Part shown: piece after piece, positions 1 to 11,500 of the stretch
How the letters are laid out: every line of letters starts with the position of its first letter
Numbering within the stretch: the first letter of the stretch is position 1
DNA from: Ricordea florida
Lineage: Eukaryota > Cnidaria > Anthozoa > Corallimorpharia > Ricordeidae
Direction: 5' to 3'
Length of the DNA stretch: 64,000 nucleotides
Assembly (NCBI GenBank): GCA_949710005.1
Contig: OX453275.1
Coordinates: forward strand, 3,007,473-3,071,472
Translations under genes and position numbers: made by a program
Notes under the pieces: model-generated
The model's database searches: none
What the model saw: only the letters and a program-made list of their open reading frames with translations
What the model was told of the DNA's origin: nothing

Positions 1-627
1 TTTTCTTCTCTCCTCGCCTAAGTGGTATAAATACTTATTTTTTGACTGTTTTGCCGTCCACTGAGTGCGGGACCGGTGAAGTCGGGAAAATCGAAACGGT
101 CAAATTCAAGATTTACCTTCTAGTTTTCTGGGGAATGAAGGTCAGGAGCCCCAGATTGATCGCTTTTAAAGTTATTTCAACCTTTTCCCCGCGCGCTCAA
201 GATATAAATTCTTGCAGTGATATATCGAATGCACCGGAGAGAGAGCTTTTGGAATGTTCAGTTCAAGGAAACGAGAGTCAAGGTAAGAGGAAATGTAGTT
301 TTCGAGTAAATGCAAATAGTAAGCTTAACGATACTGTTATAAGCTTACAGATAAGTATTATTCATCCCTATCAATTCGGCTGGGATGCTTTGTTTTCACA
401 TTGAATTTTTCCAGCAAAAGAGACGCTTTCTTTTAATGGAAAGAGTTATGTGTTTTTACAATTTGTTCGCCAAATAAAGGTCACGGCGGCCTTGTTTTGC
501 AGGTTTTGAGAACCTGCAATTTTGAGCCAGACTACAAGTTTGATTATCTGTGGGGATACAATATTTTTATGGTATGTAATAGGGATCCTAAAGGTCTCAT
601 TGAGGTCTGGAAATAAATTCTGTGCAT
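1..627. other. No supported gene
   Basis: I see no convincing coding sequence here. A 120-codon open frame at 42-404 has no recognisable domain or splice context. There is a TATA-like string near 25 and a short hairpin near 500-520. The stretch lies beyond the probable polyadenylation site of the minus-strand gene to its right. Confidence 0.4.
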
Positions 628-651
628 TTTATTGTTCTGTTGTGCTTTATT
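628..651 (-). terminator. Candidate polyadenylation signals of the transposase-like gene
   Basis: On the minus strand two AATAAA hexamers occur close together (plus-strand TTTATT at 628-633 and 646-651), about 650 bases past the stop of the 1307-5053 gene. They would give an AT-rich 3' UTR of ordinary length. No transcript end is visible, so this is an inference from position. Confidence 0.3.
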
Positions 652-1306
652 CCATTCAACACATTATGTAACTTTCCTTTATAAGGTGATAATCTTACAT
701 TTGTGCACTGTATCATATTATACACACTTTTTGTGTCATTCTAACCAATATTGCCATATTTAAAATATTTTAAAGCCTGAAATATGGATTACAACTGCTC
801 TACAATGTACTTACATAAATGATAAATATTACATAATAAACTAAATTATGTTCACTGAAAATTGTAGACTGTTTAGCAACTACAGAAATATAGTCATTAC
901 ATTTTCCTTTCCACTGCAGTCATGCATTAAAAAAAGTCAGAGGTACTGACATTAAAAACACAACCATTTTTCCTTGAAATTATATATTTACAATTTACAC
1001 CATAGGAACCCACACCATACTGTAGGTTTGACTTGTCACAAACTGTATACTTAATTTGAATCACGGATAAAACCGTGAAAATGCAACAACGTCCCAGCAT
1101 ATTTGATTTTGCTCACTCCACTTTAACAGATTTTTTGAATAAAATTCTATTTTGAATGAAAAAGAAAACACTAGGCTATGATACAATTATAATGATTTCT
1201 TTTTTTCTCAGTTATCTTACTTCAGCTTGACCTTTCATAGCATGGCTCCAGGAATTATTACAATGCACAATAATCAAATTTCAAATAGAGCCACCCCTTA
1301 CATGAC

Positions 1307-4300
1307 CTATTCTTCATGCACAGGTAATGGTGTAACATTAATGTCTAAAATGGGAGCAGGAGAAGGCTGGACAGTGTTTGGCAGGTTGTGAATGAACAAC
1401 TGGCAATCCCTTGGTAAGTCATGTGTTGGAAATTCTTGTCCATAATCCCATATCTTGAGAGCTGCAAGTTGCATCAGAGGTGGAACCTGTCCAGCAGTTC
1501 TGACTTCTCCAATCACAGTTGGCTTGAATGACCTCTGTTCTTCCAATTGTGTTGTTCCTTTGGTGGAAGCTTTCCACCGAAGTTCAAGTTTGCGACCTTC
1601 TGCCTTAACAGACTGGATCATGCTTTGTGTGTCACTGTTAAGTTTTCTTGCTTCCCAAGCTTTCGGATAGACATCTTTAGCTGTTAGGGGCCCATTGGTT
1701 TTGCATGTTCTGATGGCATTTAAGTTCTTTCTTGCCTCTTGCAGAAGGTCTGAGGTCAGCATGTGTGCATATGCCTTCATTCTCTCTTCATGTACTTCTC
1801 TTGCTGCTTCAGTTGTCCTGCTGTTGGTTTTTCCACTGTGAAGTGTATTCTCAACAAACGTTATAGAGGCTTGTTTTGTCAGCTCTGACATGTTTTCTCG
1901 GAAATAAAGTTGTGAAAGGTTAAACTGTCTTTCAGCAATGACATTGTTCACAGGCACACTGAAAATGTGTTTGGCATAGAACTCAAAAAGGTGGGGGTTA
2001 GCCTCTTTGCTAATTAGAGGGCTCTGAGCTGATGCAGCCAGTGTTTTAATCTCATTCAGAAGTTGTGGTTGCTGCAGTTTCCAAATACTGGCCCATTTGA
2101 TGAGTCCAGTTGTGTCCTTAGACACCAACGTGTGAAGATTTTGTCCATGAACATGGACATTGTTTGCTAACCTGTTTTGTTGTTTGCTTTCAGGCAGCAT
2201 GATGGGAACTTCAAGCACCTTCAAAACAGAATACCAGAAAGGACTTTGGTATCTCTGATCTGCCCCTATTCCAAATAACTTGGGAAAGGACAACCACTCT
2301 GCTCCATGGTCTTTAATCACTTTGAGTGCTTCTTGTAACATTGGCCTTTGCACTTCACGACAAAAGTGGTTGATGGCTGCAGGGTCCTTAAGTGACATCT
2401 TTACCTGCTGCTCAGTTAAAGGGAAATATGCCGATGAGGATGTTAACATTTTGCTCAATGTTTCATGATGTTTGAGGACAGTTGCAGGCCATAATCGTGC
2501 AAGGTATCCACTAGAGAAACCAAGTTCCTCATCACTTGCTTGTGATGCATTAAGAGATGGAATAATGAACTTGTCAAGGAACTCAAACAGAAACTTAATT
2601 TCAACTTGGATCATGGGACAAGAGCTCAGCTTGATGACATTTTGCCACACTAAGTAGTGGCTGTCTGATTTTGGCATTTTCCGCAGGAGACACTCTGCAA
2701 GCTGAAGACATGCTTTTCCATACTTCAAATGCCACTGAAGAGTCTCGTAATAATATGTCCACCTGGTGTCAATAAAGGACTGAGGAAGGGGTGGCTCTTT
2801 ACTTAGGATACCCAACGAAACATACATTGATTTATACTGACTAGGGCGCTCGTGATGGAGCCAAGCTACCTTATAAAGCAATTGCAATACATGGTTGTTG
2901 TTCATGTCACCCTTAGCCCCAAACCCAGCCTGACACATCCTTCTTAACATAATGTTTAGGATGTGGGGGTAACATCCAACAAAGAACATTTCCTTCCCAA
3001 AAGCTCTTGAATTATTTGCTATTAAACCATTAGTTGTCCCCTTTTGGGTAGAGGCATTATCCCCAACTAAGCCTGAGACATTTGATATGCCATATTCATC
3101 ATGAACAACATGGTGGTCTACATCTGACTGGTGTTTTCCTGATCCACTTGCTGTCAAACTGTTAGCAAGGACATAAGCCCTGGGCTTATTAATCTCTGGG
3201 CACCAGGTGTGGACACCTACAATGTGCCGTTCTTCCCCACCTTTGTTGGAGTCATCACTCCAAACATGAAAATCATATTTGCTACTTGCAAATCGTTTTT
3301 GTAAAATTAGTTTATCTGCCTCCCCTAAAAGAATATTCCAGTCTGCCAGTGTGGTTGGTGAGACAACCACATTCATAGGGGGGCTACAGTTAAATAAAAT
3401 ATTAAAAATAAGATGTAATGCAATAGGTGTCTTTTGACTAGACAACAAACATGCATGCTGTAAATATCTCATGCAAGCCATAAACATTATTGTTCTCTGA
3501 TTTGAACCATTGTTCCCATGGGCAAAGGTATCCACAAGGGAATACCTAAGTGCCTTATTTACAATTCCACCATTTTCCTTTAATTGTCTTTTCAGTTTTG
3601 TGGAAGCTGATTTTGCCCCCCTAAGTTTGTTGCTGATTTGTGTTATTTTCAATCCAGTAGACTTCAAAGTTCTTTCACACTTTTTCACTTTACTTTGTAG
3701 CTTCGAGACATCCTTCTTCAGGTCATTGTTTTTTCTTCTTAGAAATACTGAAAACACGAAAAGGTAAAAATATTATTATCTAAGTTTAAAACAATCTTGA
3801 GTTTTCTTTAAAATAATAAATTTAAGGCTCCATATGAATTTTTGTTACCAAAGTCCCCAAAATTGATCCAATTTTTGGGTGGGAGTGCAAACAAATAAAT
3901 ACCTTCTGTAACATGAAGTAGGTCAGAAACTTTTTACGTATCCTTGTACCAGTAAACATGTTACTATTTGCGGACTTTAACAACTTGAAAGCCAAGCTAG
4001 AATACTGTATACACATTGTTTATTGCAGTGAAAGCGGCCGTTTCCTCGGCGGTTCGCATGTCAAGTCTAGATTTTGCCCTGTAAACTGAACGAAAGGTAG
4101 ACTTTTAATTAACGACAACAACACTTTGAGGAAATATGCGGCTGATTACATTTAAACTGTAAAATATTTTTTACACGTTTTTTGTTTAAAAGTCTAATGA
4201 AAATGAACCCACTAAAGAACAAGGTACTGGCTTTCAATAGCCGGCCGCAAAATCTACATAACTTATGAGTATCTACTTTTAAACATTTTGAAAGGGCTGA

Positions 4301-5053
4301 AGTGAGCAGGCTTTCTCAAAAGAGCATGGAGCACCGAATTAAATCTTGTTTACTGTCTACCCAGGAGCTGAGAGACTTCTTGCCTTTAATTCGAGCCGCA
4401 AAGCGGAGATGTGTCTGTTTCACAGTCTGCTTCGTAAGTCGAGGAATCACTGCGTCCATTAACTCGCCAAAATTGCCGCTTCAAACTAAAGTTTGATATT
4501 CAATAGAAAGCAAAACCCAGGCTACCGAACCATTGATTTTCTTGTGTTTTACGATCGTTTTATTTTCTTGTTAAGAGCTACTGAAAGCGGATAATATCAT
4601 TACATAAGCTGAAGTTAAATTTCGTGACAGCATCGATCGCGCAATTTGTTTGTCACGAAAATTTTCAAGTGTATGTAGGAAAGCCACTCTCTGCGGCTTT
4701 CAACTCGAATATTTTCAAGAAACACTGTTCACGCATTAAGATAAGTTTCATGGCTTCTTGAACCAATACTTACCTATGCTTCGTCGTAGAGTTTGTACTG
4801 TCCTTTTCAGACCGGCGTTTTCAAACTGCAGACGTTTACACTCTCTCTGGAGTTTGTCGATCTTTTCATCGCACGAAAAATTATTCGCTTGCACTCTGAC
4901 ACCGCTTGTAGTTGTTTCTTTCTCTTTTTCGACATTTTCTTTCTTCCTCTTCACTGACGGCTGATTTCTGCGCGAAAATTGGCTACCGTGAACCCTTTTG
5001 TGTCCCATTTGCTCGACATTTTTGTTGCAAATTATTTGTTTGAATGTAAACAT
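1307..5053 (-). CDS. Transposase-like protein, two exons, hAT-type RNase H fold
   Basis: Two exons, 5053-4774 and 3747-1307, are joined across a GT/AG intron (donor GTAAGT at 4773-4768, acceptor TTTCAG just before 3747). The phase-1 junction restores one frame of 906 residues. Exon 1 has a true ATG and a basic, Lys/Glu-rich coiled coil that continues into exon 2. Acidic stretches SDDS (about residue 257) and GDNAS (about 323) could be catalytic Asp residues of an RNase H-like core. A C-terminal segment with NVIAERQFNLSQ (about residue 710) resembles the hAT dimerisation region. The reading frame is intact. I saw no terminal repeats or zinc finger, so it may be a domesticated transposase or one copy of an uncharacterised cnidarian family. 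The role is inferred from fold-level motifs only. Confidence 0.6.
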
Positions 5054-5269
5054 TAGGTAATGAGCCCGAGAGTTCCTTTGAACAGCAGGTTCCCAAAATA
5101 AAGTAATCAGCGCATGTCTGAAATTTTGGGGGGGTTAGGGGTCTGAAGGGTGGGGTACCGTTCCGTGAAGGCTAAAATTATAGGAATAGGGGATATTCGG
5201 ACCCCCCATAATGGGGCCTCCGTACTCTTATAAGTCGCCAAACATTTTTTTCATCCAACCATTAGATCC

Positions 5270-5790
5270 ACCGTTTTCTTGGATACTTGTGTTTACAAAG
5301 GCAACAGATTTAGGCAAAGATCTATCCTTGACGTGCGAACTCACTACAAGCCGACAGAAACATTTCAGTACACACATTTCGCTTCCTGCCACCCACCAGG
5401 GGTCAGTAAAGGCTTCATCAAAGGCGAAGCACTTGGCCAGTGCTTCGAACAAACTCTTCAAAAAATACTTTTTTAAAAAGAGAATATTGTAGCATTCAGA
5501 TCACGCCTTTACGCGAGAGGTTATCCAGATAATCTGGTAAATGAAGTCCTCTCAGAAGTGAAATTCGAACAGAGAAAGTCGGCTCTTAATTCAACAAAAT
5601 AAAAGAACGCACAACATAATTCTTCCTTTTGTCACACAATACCACCCAGCGGTGCCTATTTTAAAGAAAATCTTATTGAGCAAATGGCATTTAATACAGG
5701 ATCAACCTTTACTGAGTGAGATATACAAAGAGCCTCCCATCATCTCGTACAAAAGAGGAAAATTGCTTAAGAACGTACTCGTGAAATCCA
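5270..5790 (+). pseudogene. Degraded retroelement fragment, probably Penelope-like
   Basis: Three successive plus-strand frames read as parts of one reverse-transcriptase 3' region. The first (about 5279-5476) includes HYKPTETFQYTHFASCHPPG, the second (about 5516-5600) includes YARGYPDNLVNEVLSEVKF, and the third (about 5620-5788) includes LPFVTQYHPAVPILKK and EPPIISYKRGKLLK. This order matches the end of RT and the linker found in Penelope-type elements, as I recall that family. Frameshifts separate the parts and there are internal stops. Nothing upstream or downstream extends it, so it is a dead, truncated copy. The class assignment is moderate; the coding ancestry is clearer. Confidence 0.5.
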
Positions 5791-5903
5791 AACTCTAAAG
5801 GCAAAGAAGCTACACTTGCGAACAGCAGGAGTCGTGTAGGCCTGTCACAACTTTTTTTAAACAAGTGGAATAAATTTCTTTGAGCGGAAATTGGGGTTTA
5901 TTT

Positions 5904-6000
5904 AACAACTATTCACCGAAGTGGGGGTGGCTAGTGCTGGATATTTACCGAGCCGGTAAATATCCAGCACTAGCCACCGACACTGAGGTGAATAGTTGTT
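5904..6000. repeat. Foldback MITE with perfect 25-bp hairpin
   Basis: Outer arms AACAACTATTCACC (5904-5917) and GGTGAATAGTTGTT (5987-6000) are inverted. Inside, 5926-5950 and 5954-5978 are perfect reverse complements separated by three bases. The perfect stem suggests recent amplification. The element at 34196-34300 has similar ends. Confidence 0.75.
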
Positions 6001-6522
6001 TTAGTATATACTAAAACAGTGAGATAAGTGTACACAAAAAAAAGAAAAGGGGTTGGAAAATGGAGGACTTCTCAAATGATAATCCAACGCAGCGCCGATC
6101 GCCGTTAGGGATTTTTTGTTGTAATTACTGCCGTACGTCTCGTTTTCTCGCTGAGAGAAAAAATTTTGTTTAGTTCTAATGGCGACATTTCATCACATGG
6201 AATTGCAAACCCTTTCTGTATTTGAAAGCATTCTGTAAAAATTTAATTCAACTTTGGTTCTCAAGTAAACAAGCGACATCAAATTTGGTTATGCAAGATT
6301 AATTTGCATTTGTAAACAAAACCTTTCTCGTTGCTTTTTACCGCTAAACTCCGGGTTAAAAACATAAGCCATTACCTCTGAACACGGCCAAGCCAAATTT
6401 AATCGCTTTCTGGGAGTTTCCATGGACTGCTTCGTTGTTAATTTGGATGATTTCTTCGCTTGTCATGCATACAAACCATGTTCGCGCGGCAGAGTGAAAA
6501 ATTCGCAAGTTGCTCGGAGGTA
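6001..6522. other. Intergenic, no gene seen
   Basis: AT-rich sequence with no long or motif-bearing frame. It separates two foldback elements. Confidence 0.4.
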
Positions 6523-6837
6523 ATGCACCTATCAATGTTAAGCCGGCGGGGGGGGAGTCAGGGCATGGGGTGGGGATTTGACATTTTTGAAAAATTTGCC
6601 GTCAAATTCCCTGCCCACGGGCAAATCATTCCAGTCAAATGCAACCAAATTTCCCCACCCCGGGCTGCACATCGCTGTCAAATATCCCAAGACTGGCAAA
6701 GAAAGATTCAAATATTCCCTCCGCCGGGAGAACAAGGTCAGTCAAATGCCCTACCCCAGGGCCAACAAAGAAAATCAAAACCCCACCCCATGCCCTGACC
6801 TCCACCCCCCCCGCCGGCTTAACATTGATATGTGCAT
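6523..6837. mobile_element. TIR element with GC-rich ends (MITE)
   Basis: The left end ATGCACCTATCAATGTTAAG followed by GCCGGC and a G run is mirrored by the complement at the right end, with inverted similarity over about 50 bases (6523-6575 and 6780-6837). The interior repeats a CCCCACCCC/CCTGCCCACGGGC-type word. Reading frames here come from that simple repeat and are not genes. Non-autonomous and of unknown superfamily. Confidence 0.65.
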
Positions 6838-6967
6838 AAATAGCACAGGATATTCGGAGTTTGACTCGCCAATCAGAGCGCACCTTCAACGCTATCCACT
6901 GTAAAATATTGTACACGAATGTACATTTTGTAATGTAAAATTATACACTCTCGTTCCAGTACCTTCC

Positions 6968-7666
6968 CTTAAGTACGGTGGCCCATATAGGACATGAGCA
7001 ATTTTTTTTTCGATTGAAATTTTAACTCAAATTTCAGTTACAAAAATCCGTATTGTGTAATTGTCTAAGCGTACAACTCGGATTTATACTAAAAAATCTT
7101 AGTTGTAAACATCGTTCAATGTACAACTCGGATTTTTGCGATAGAAATCCGAGTTGTGTTTTTGGAAATTTAACAACTCGGATTTTTGCGATAGAAATCC
7201 GAGTTGTGTTTTTGGAAATTTAACAACTCGGATTTTTGCGATAGAAATCCGAGTTGTGTTTTTGGAAATTTAACAACTCGGATTTTTGCGGTAAAAATTC
7301 GAGTTGTGTTTCTGGAATGTTCACAACTCGGATTTTTGCGGTAAAAATGCGAGTTGCAAATTCTGAAAATTTAACAACTCGGATTTTTGCGGTAAAAATG
7401 CGAGTTGCAATTTCTGGAATGTTCACAACTCGGATTTTTGCGGTAAAAATCCGAGTTGTGTTTTTGGAAATTTAACAACTCGGATTTTTGCGGTAAAAAT
7501 CCGAGTTGTAAATTGAACGATGCTTACAACTAAGATTTTTTAGTATAAATCCGAGTTGTACGCTTAGACAATTACACAATACGGATTTTTGTAACTAAAA
7601 TTTGAGTTAAAATTTCAATCGAAAAAAAAAAATTGCTCATGTCCTATATGGGCCACCGTACTTAAG
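6968..7666. mobile_element. Foldback element with long TIRs around a hairpin array
   Basis: CTTAAGTACGGTGGCCCATA at the left is the reverse complement of the right end at 7647-7666. Inverted similarity extends about 150 bases inward on both sides. Between the arms lies a tandem array of 50-bp units (next entry). There is no coding capacity, so it would be mobilised in trans if at all. Confidence 0.8.
7123..7509. repeat. Eight tandem 50-bp units, each a hairpin
   Basis: Units start at 7123, 7173, 7223, 7273, 7323, 7374, 7425 and 7475. Each reads ACAACTCGGATTT, a short TTGCGnTAn loop, then AAATCCGAGTTGT, followed by a 12-15 base spacer such as GTTTTTGGAAATTTA. The array is therefore a string of near-identical stem-loops nested within the larger inverted repeat. 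Confidence 0.85.
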
Positions 7667-7754
7667 TGCATCTAGGCTCGCACTTTCTAACCTGTGGTTA
7701 CCACTAGTTATACATTATAATGTTCAACTGGCTCTTACTCAGGTTCCACTCGGT

Positions 7755-7925
7755 TCGTCGCAAAAACAGAATAGAAATTGAATCAACGTCAATTTCTGTT
7801 CTTTCTCGCCAATTTCTGTTCTGTCTCGCCAATTTCTGTTTCGTTTTGTTGGGATGCTCTAAATTCCGTTTTGTTCACTCAATTTCTGTTCTGACTTTCT
7901 AAATTCTATTCTGTTCGTTCAATTT
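7755..7925. repeat. Short tandem AATTTCTGTT-type repeats
   Basis: The word AATTTCTGTTCTG recurs at roughly 20-base intervals with variable linkers (TCTCGCC, GTTCACTC, GTTCGTTC). It is a degenerate low-complexity repeat. The open frames across it are products of the repetition. Confidence 0.5.
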
Positions 7926-8209
7926 CGGTTGTATTTTTATTAGCAAAGAATTTGATAAAAAGTAATAGCATACATGTTCTTCATAACAGAATTTGAAACA
8001 CGATATTGGTGGTTTGAAGTTCACATGGCACGTGATAAAAAGTAAAATCGAAGACACTCAACAGACGAACTCAAGAATCTGGCATATGATAGATTTCTAC
8101 CATGTAAAAAACCTTGCAAAGAATTAGATCTGTGTAGTTTTTCATGCATGAAATATTCGGATAAATGTTTCAACCAAATTGATAGAGCTTTGTATGGAGA
8201 CGCCATGTT

Positions 8210-8233
8210 TGTGCCCCTACAAGGGGCACAAAT
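8210..8233. repeat. Short perfect hairpin
   Basis: TTGTGCCCC and GGGGCACAA flank a five-base loop (TACAA) just outside the copia insertion. No U-run follows on either strand and no gene ends here, so I assign no role. Confidence 0.5.
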
Positions 8234-8289
8234 ATGGCGGCAGTAAAGTGTTAAAAACACCTGTTGTTGAGTTTTGCCATAAAATCGAT

Positions 8290-8294
8290 ACCTT
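8290..8294. repeat. Target-site duplication of the copia element, left
   Basis: ACCTT directly abuts the left LTR (8295) and is repeated at 12636-12640 directly after the right LTR. Five base pairs is the usual duplication for Ty1/copia integrases. Confidence 0.85.
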
Positions 8295-8526
8295 TGTTGC
8301 AAGCGTGGCCATTTGTTCTTCGGTGGATTGAAGACTCCAAGATCAACTGTAACCAAACATTTATTGTTCTTCTTTCACGGACATTCGCACTGACTAGAAG
8401 TTACACGTGGCTATGAAATATATACATGGTGGCTGATGCAATACAGCCTCGATTTAATGTTAATTTGAATGACATTTCCTGTACGTAAATACTTCCGCTC
8501 TATGTAAGTTGGGTTTGCATCCACCA
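8295..8526 (-). repeat. 3' LTR of the copia element
   Basis: 232 bp, starting TGTTGCAAGC and ending CATCCACCA on the plus strand. It is near-identical to 12404-12635. I see two differences by eye: G/T within TCACGG versus TCACTG, and C/A in the terminal CCACCA versus CCAACA. On the element strand a purine-rich GAGTGGGGG tract lies immediately upstream, as a polypurine tract for plus-strand priming should. Confidence 0.9.
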
Positions 8527-8554
8527 CCCCCACTCAATCACAACTTTGCAACAC

Positions 8555-11500
8555 TTATGGAAGCAGTCTATTAAGTTTAACCCTAGTTACAGGCTTAGTA
8601 AAAATGTCTGCAACATTATTTTCTGTTGGTACATATGTCAGCTTGAGGTTTCCATTCTGGATCTCTAATCTTAAGAGGTGGTATTTAACATCAATATGCT
8701 TTGATCTCTTATGATGCACAGGATTATTAGCCAGTGCTATTGCCCCTTGATTATCTACATACATGCGAATAACCTCACAAGGGGGACCCACTAGATCAGC
8801 TAATAGTTGCCTAAGAAATTTGGTTTCCTGGGTAGCCATGGCTAATGCTACATACTCAGCTTCACAAGAAGACAGTGCTACAACTGACTGCCTTGTACTC
8901 TTCCACGATATCAGTGAGCTTGCACTACATAACTTAAAAGCATATCCACTGATGCTACGTCTATCACTGGATGTTGCCCAGTCTGAATCACTGTACCCCT
9001 CTAGTTTCACTTCAGGCCCTTTTACAAACTTTAAGCATCTATCTTGAGTACCCTTTAGATACTTCAGCACTTGTTTTGATATGGCATGTGCCTTCATTGT
9101 CTTTGATAGATGCTGAGAAAGATATGTGACTACATAACACAAATCAGGTCTTGTGCATGTCATGAGGTAAATCAAACTTCCAACAATCTCACGATACAAA
9201 CCTACATTTTCAAAATTGCTTTCATTAACTGTACTGCCCTTATTTACACCCAGCTCACATGGGATTGCCTTTGGCTTGCATTCTGACATGTTGAACCGAG
9301 ACAAAATCTTTTCTATGTACTGGGTTTGGTTCATTTCAACATACCCATTTCCACACTTGAATTGGATCCCTAGAAACCATGATAGAATACCCAGATCTTT
9401 CATTTTGAATTTCATCATAAGACATTCTTTAAATTCTTTCAACACATCTGTGTTGCTACCTGCAATAATTATGTCATCAACCCATACAATTAAAATTACT
9501 TGACCACTTTCAGTAGTCCTGACATAAACACAAGGATCCACTAAGGATTGTACAAACTCTTCTTGTGTTAGATAGTCATGTAACATACTGTTCCAGTTTC
9601 TCCCACTTTGTTTCAAGCCATACAATGATTTCTTTAGCTTGTAAACAAGTTTTTGTCCATTGGCCCCTTTTTGTTCATAACCTTCAGGTTGCTCAACGTA
9701 CAACTCACAGTCAATAGGTGCATTCAAATAAGCAGTCTTAACATCCATCTGATGGATAACCATACCTTTTTGAACAGCTAATTGCATTAACATTCGAACC
9801 GAAGTTAAACGAGCAGTTGGAGAAAATGTCTCATGATAGTCTATACCTGGGGCCTGGGAGTAACCCTTTGCAACAAAACGGGCTTTGTACTTTTCCTCTC
9901 CATTGGGACCTAATTTGATAGTATAAACCCACTTTCCCCCCACTGAAGTTCGATCCTCTGGTAGGGAGGTGAGTTCAAATGTGTCATTATCCCATAGTGA
10001 ACTTAACTCTTCATCCATAGCAACTTTCCACTTCCCAGACTCTGGGGATGTGATGGCACATTCATATGACTGTGGAACATTTCTAGCTGTGTAACAGTAG
10101 TCAACTGTAAAATTTGCAAAATCATCAATTGCATGATCAAGTTCCTCCCCTGTTGCATAGTCATCAAGGTATTTTGGTCTGACATGCTCCCTGGTAGGGT
10201 AACACTTAACACTTTCTACCTTAATCTCAGGCTTTTGCATTTCAGGTTCTTTGTACTCAGCTGAATCAGATAACAATTCAACACTTTCCTCTTTATGGTC
10301 AAATCTCTCACTGAATTTGACACATCTGGCTTTCTTGATGGTGTTTTGATCAGGGTAATAAACAAGAAATGCAGGACTGGACCTATCATAACCTATAAAA
10401 ATGCCTTCCTTAGCTCGAGCATCTAATTTGGTTTTGTTCTGTACATAAGCGTGACACAATGAACCAAATACATGCATGTTGGACAAATTTGGTTTGGTAC
10501 CTGTCAAGCACTCATAAGGTGTTTTACCTGTTCTGGAATTATAACATCTGTTGCGGATATGTGCTGATGTCATGACAGCATAGGTCCATAACTGTTTAGG
10601 TAACTCTGCTTCGATTAACAGACACCTTGCCATATCAAAAAGCGATCGCCAAGCTCTCTCAGCTGTCCCGTTTTGGTGGGGTGAATAGGGAGCTGTAAGC
10701 TCATGTTTGATGTGGTTATCTAACAATAAGGATTTGAATTGATCACTAACGTATTCACCCCCATTGTCAGATCGTAATCGTTTGACTGTACCAAAGGGTG
10801 CAGTATCAGCCAAGAACTGCTTCGTTGCTGTGATGGCATCACTCTTGTTCTTTAGGAAATATACCCCAAAGGCACCAGAAAAATCGTCCACAAAAACCAT
10901 TGCATAATTGTGACTATCCCTTGACCCTGGTGTGACAGGACCTGCTAAGTCAGTGTGTACTAACTCGAGAGGTGCAGTTGCACGACTATCTGGCTCTCTA
11001 TTTCAAAACTGTGACATCTTTCCCTTTTCACAAGTGTCACATTCAGGCTTACCCTTGGGCTTTGTTGTTATTTTCATCCCCTCAACAACATTTTCTAGTT
11101 TAAAAACATCATGCATGTTGCAATGCCCCAATATTTTGTGCCAAGTTTCCGCACTGTACGCACCATTACTGGAATCGGCATAGTTGAGGTAATACAACTT
11201 CCCATATTTCTTCATAGCAAATTTGGTGTCACCTGGTGTACTTAGCTCAGCAGAATCTGGTGTCAAGTGTATGGAATTTCCCCTATCAACGGCAGATTGA
11301 ACAGAAAATATGTTCTGTTTATAACTAGGTACATATAAAGCGTCTTCAAGAAAGACTTCATAGGGAACACCCCCTACGTCATGCAGAGTAACTTGTGCCC
11401 TGCCCCTGGCAGACACAACACCACATGCCCTACTGCCATCAGCTAACTCTATGTAATGATTTTTGGGTTTGAAATCATCATAAAAATGTAAAAATTTGGG

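Noticed and set aside
42-404. 120-codon open frame near the left edge
   Set aside because: No domain, no splice or promoter support, and composition like intergenic DNA.
6578-6916. Several overlapping frames on both strands in the GC-rich TIR element
   Set aside because: They arise from repeated CCCCACCCC-type words and contain no domain.
7123-7509. Regular repeats with spacers resembling a CRISPR array
   Set aside because: The spacers are themselves nearly identical, the units are hairpins within a foldback element, and the genome is eukaryotic.
8021-8356. 111-codon minus-strand frame at the copia edge
   Set aside because: It runs from LTR sequence into unrelated flank and has no domain.
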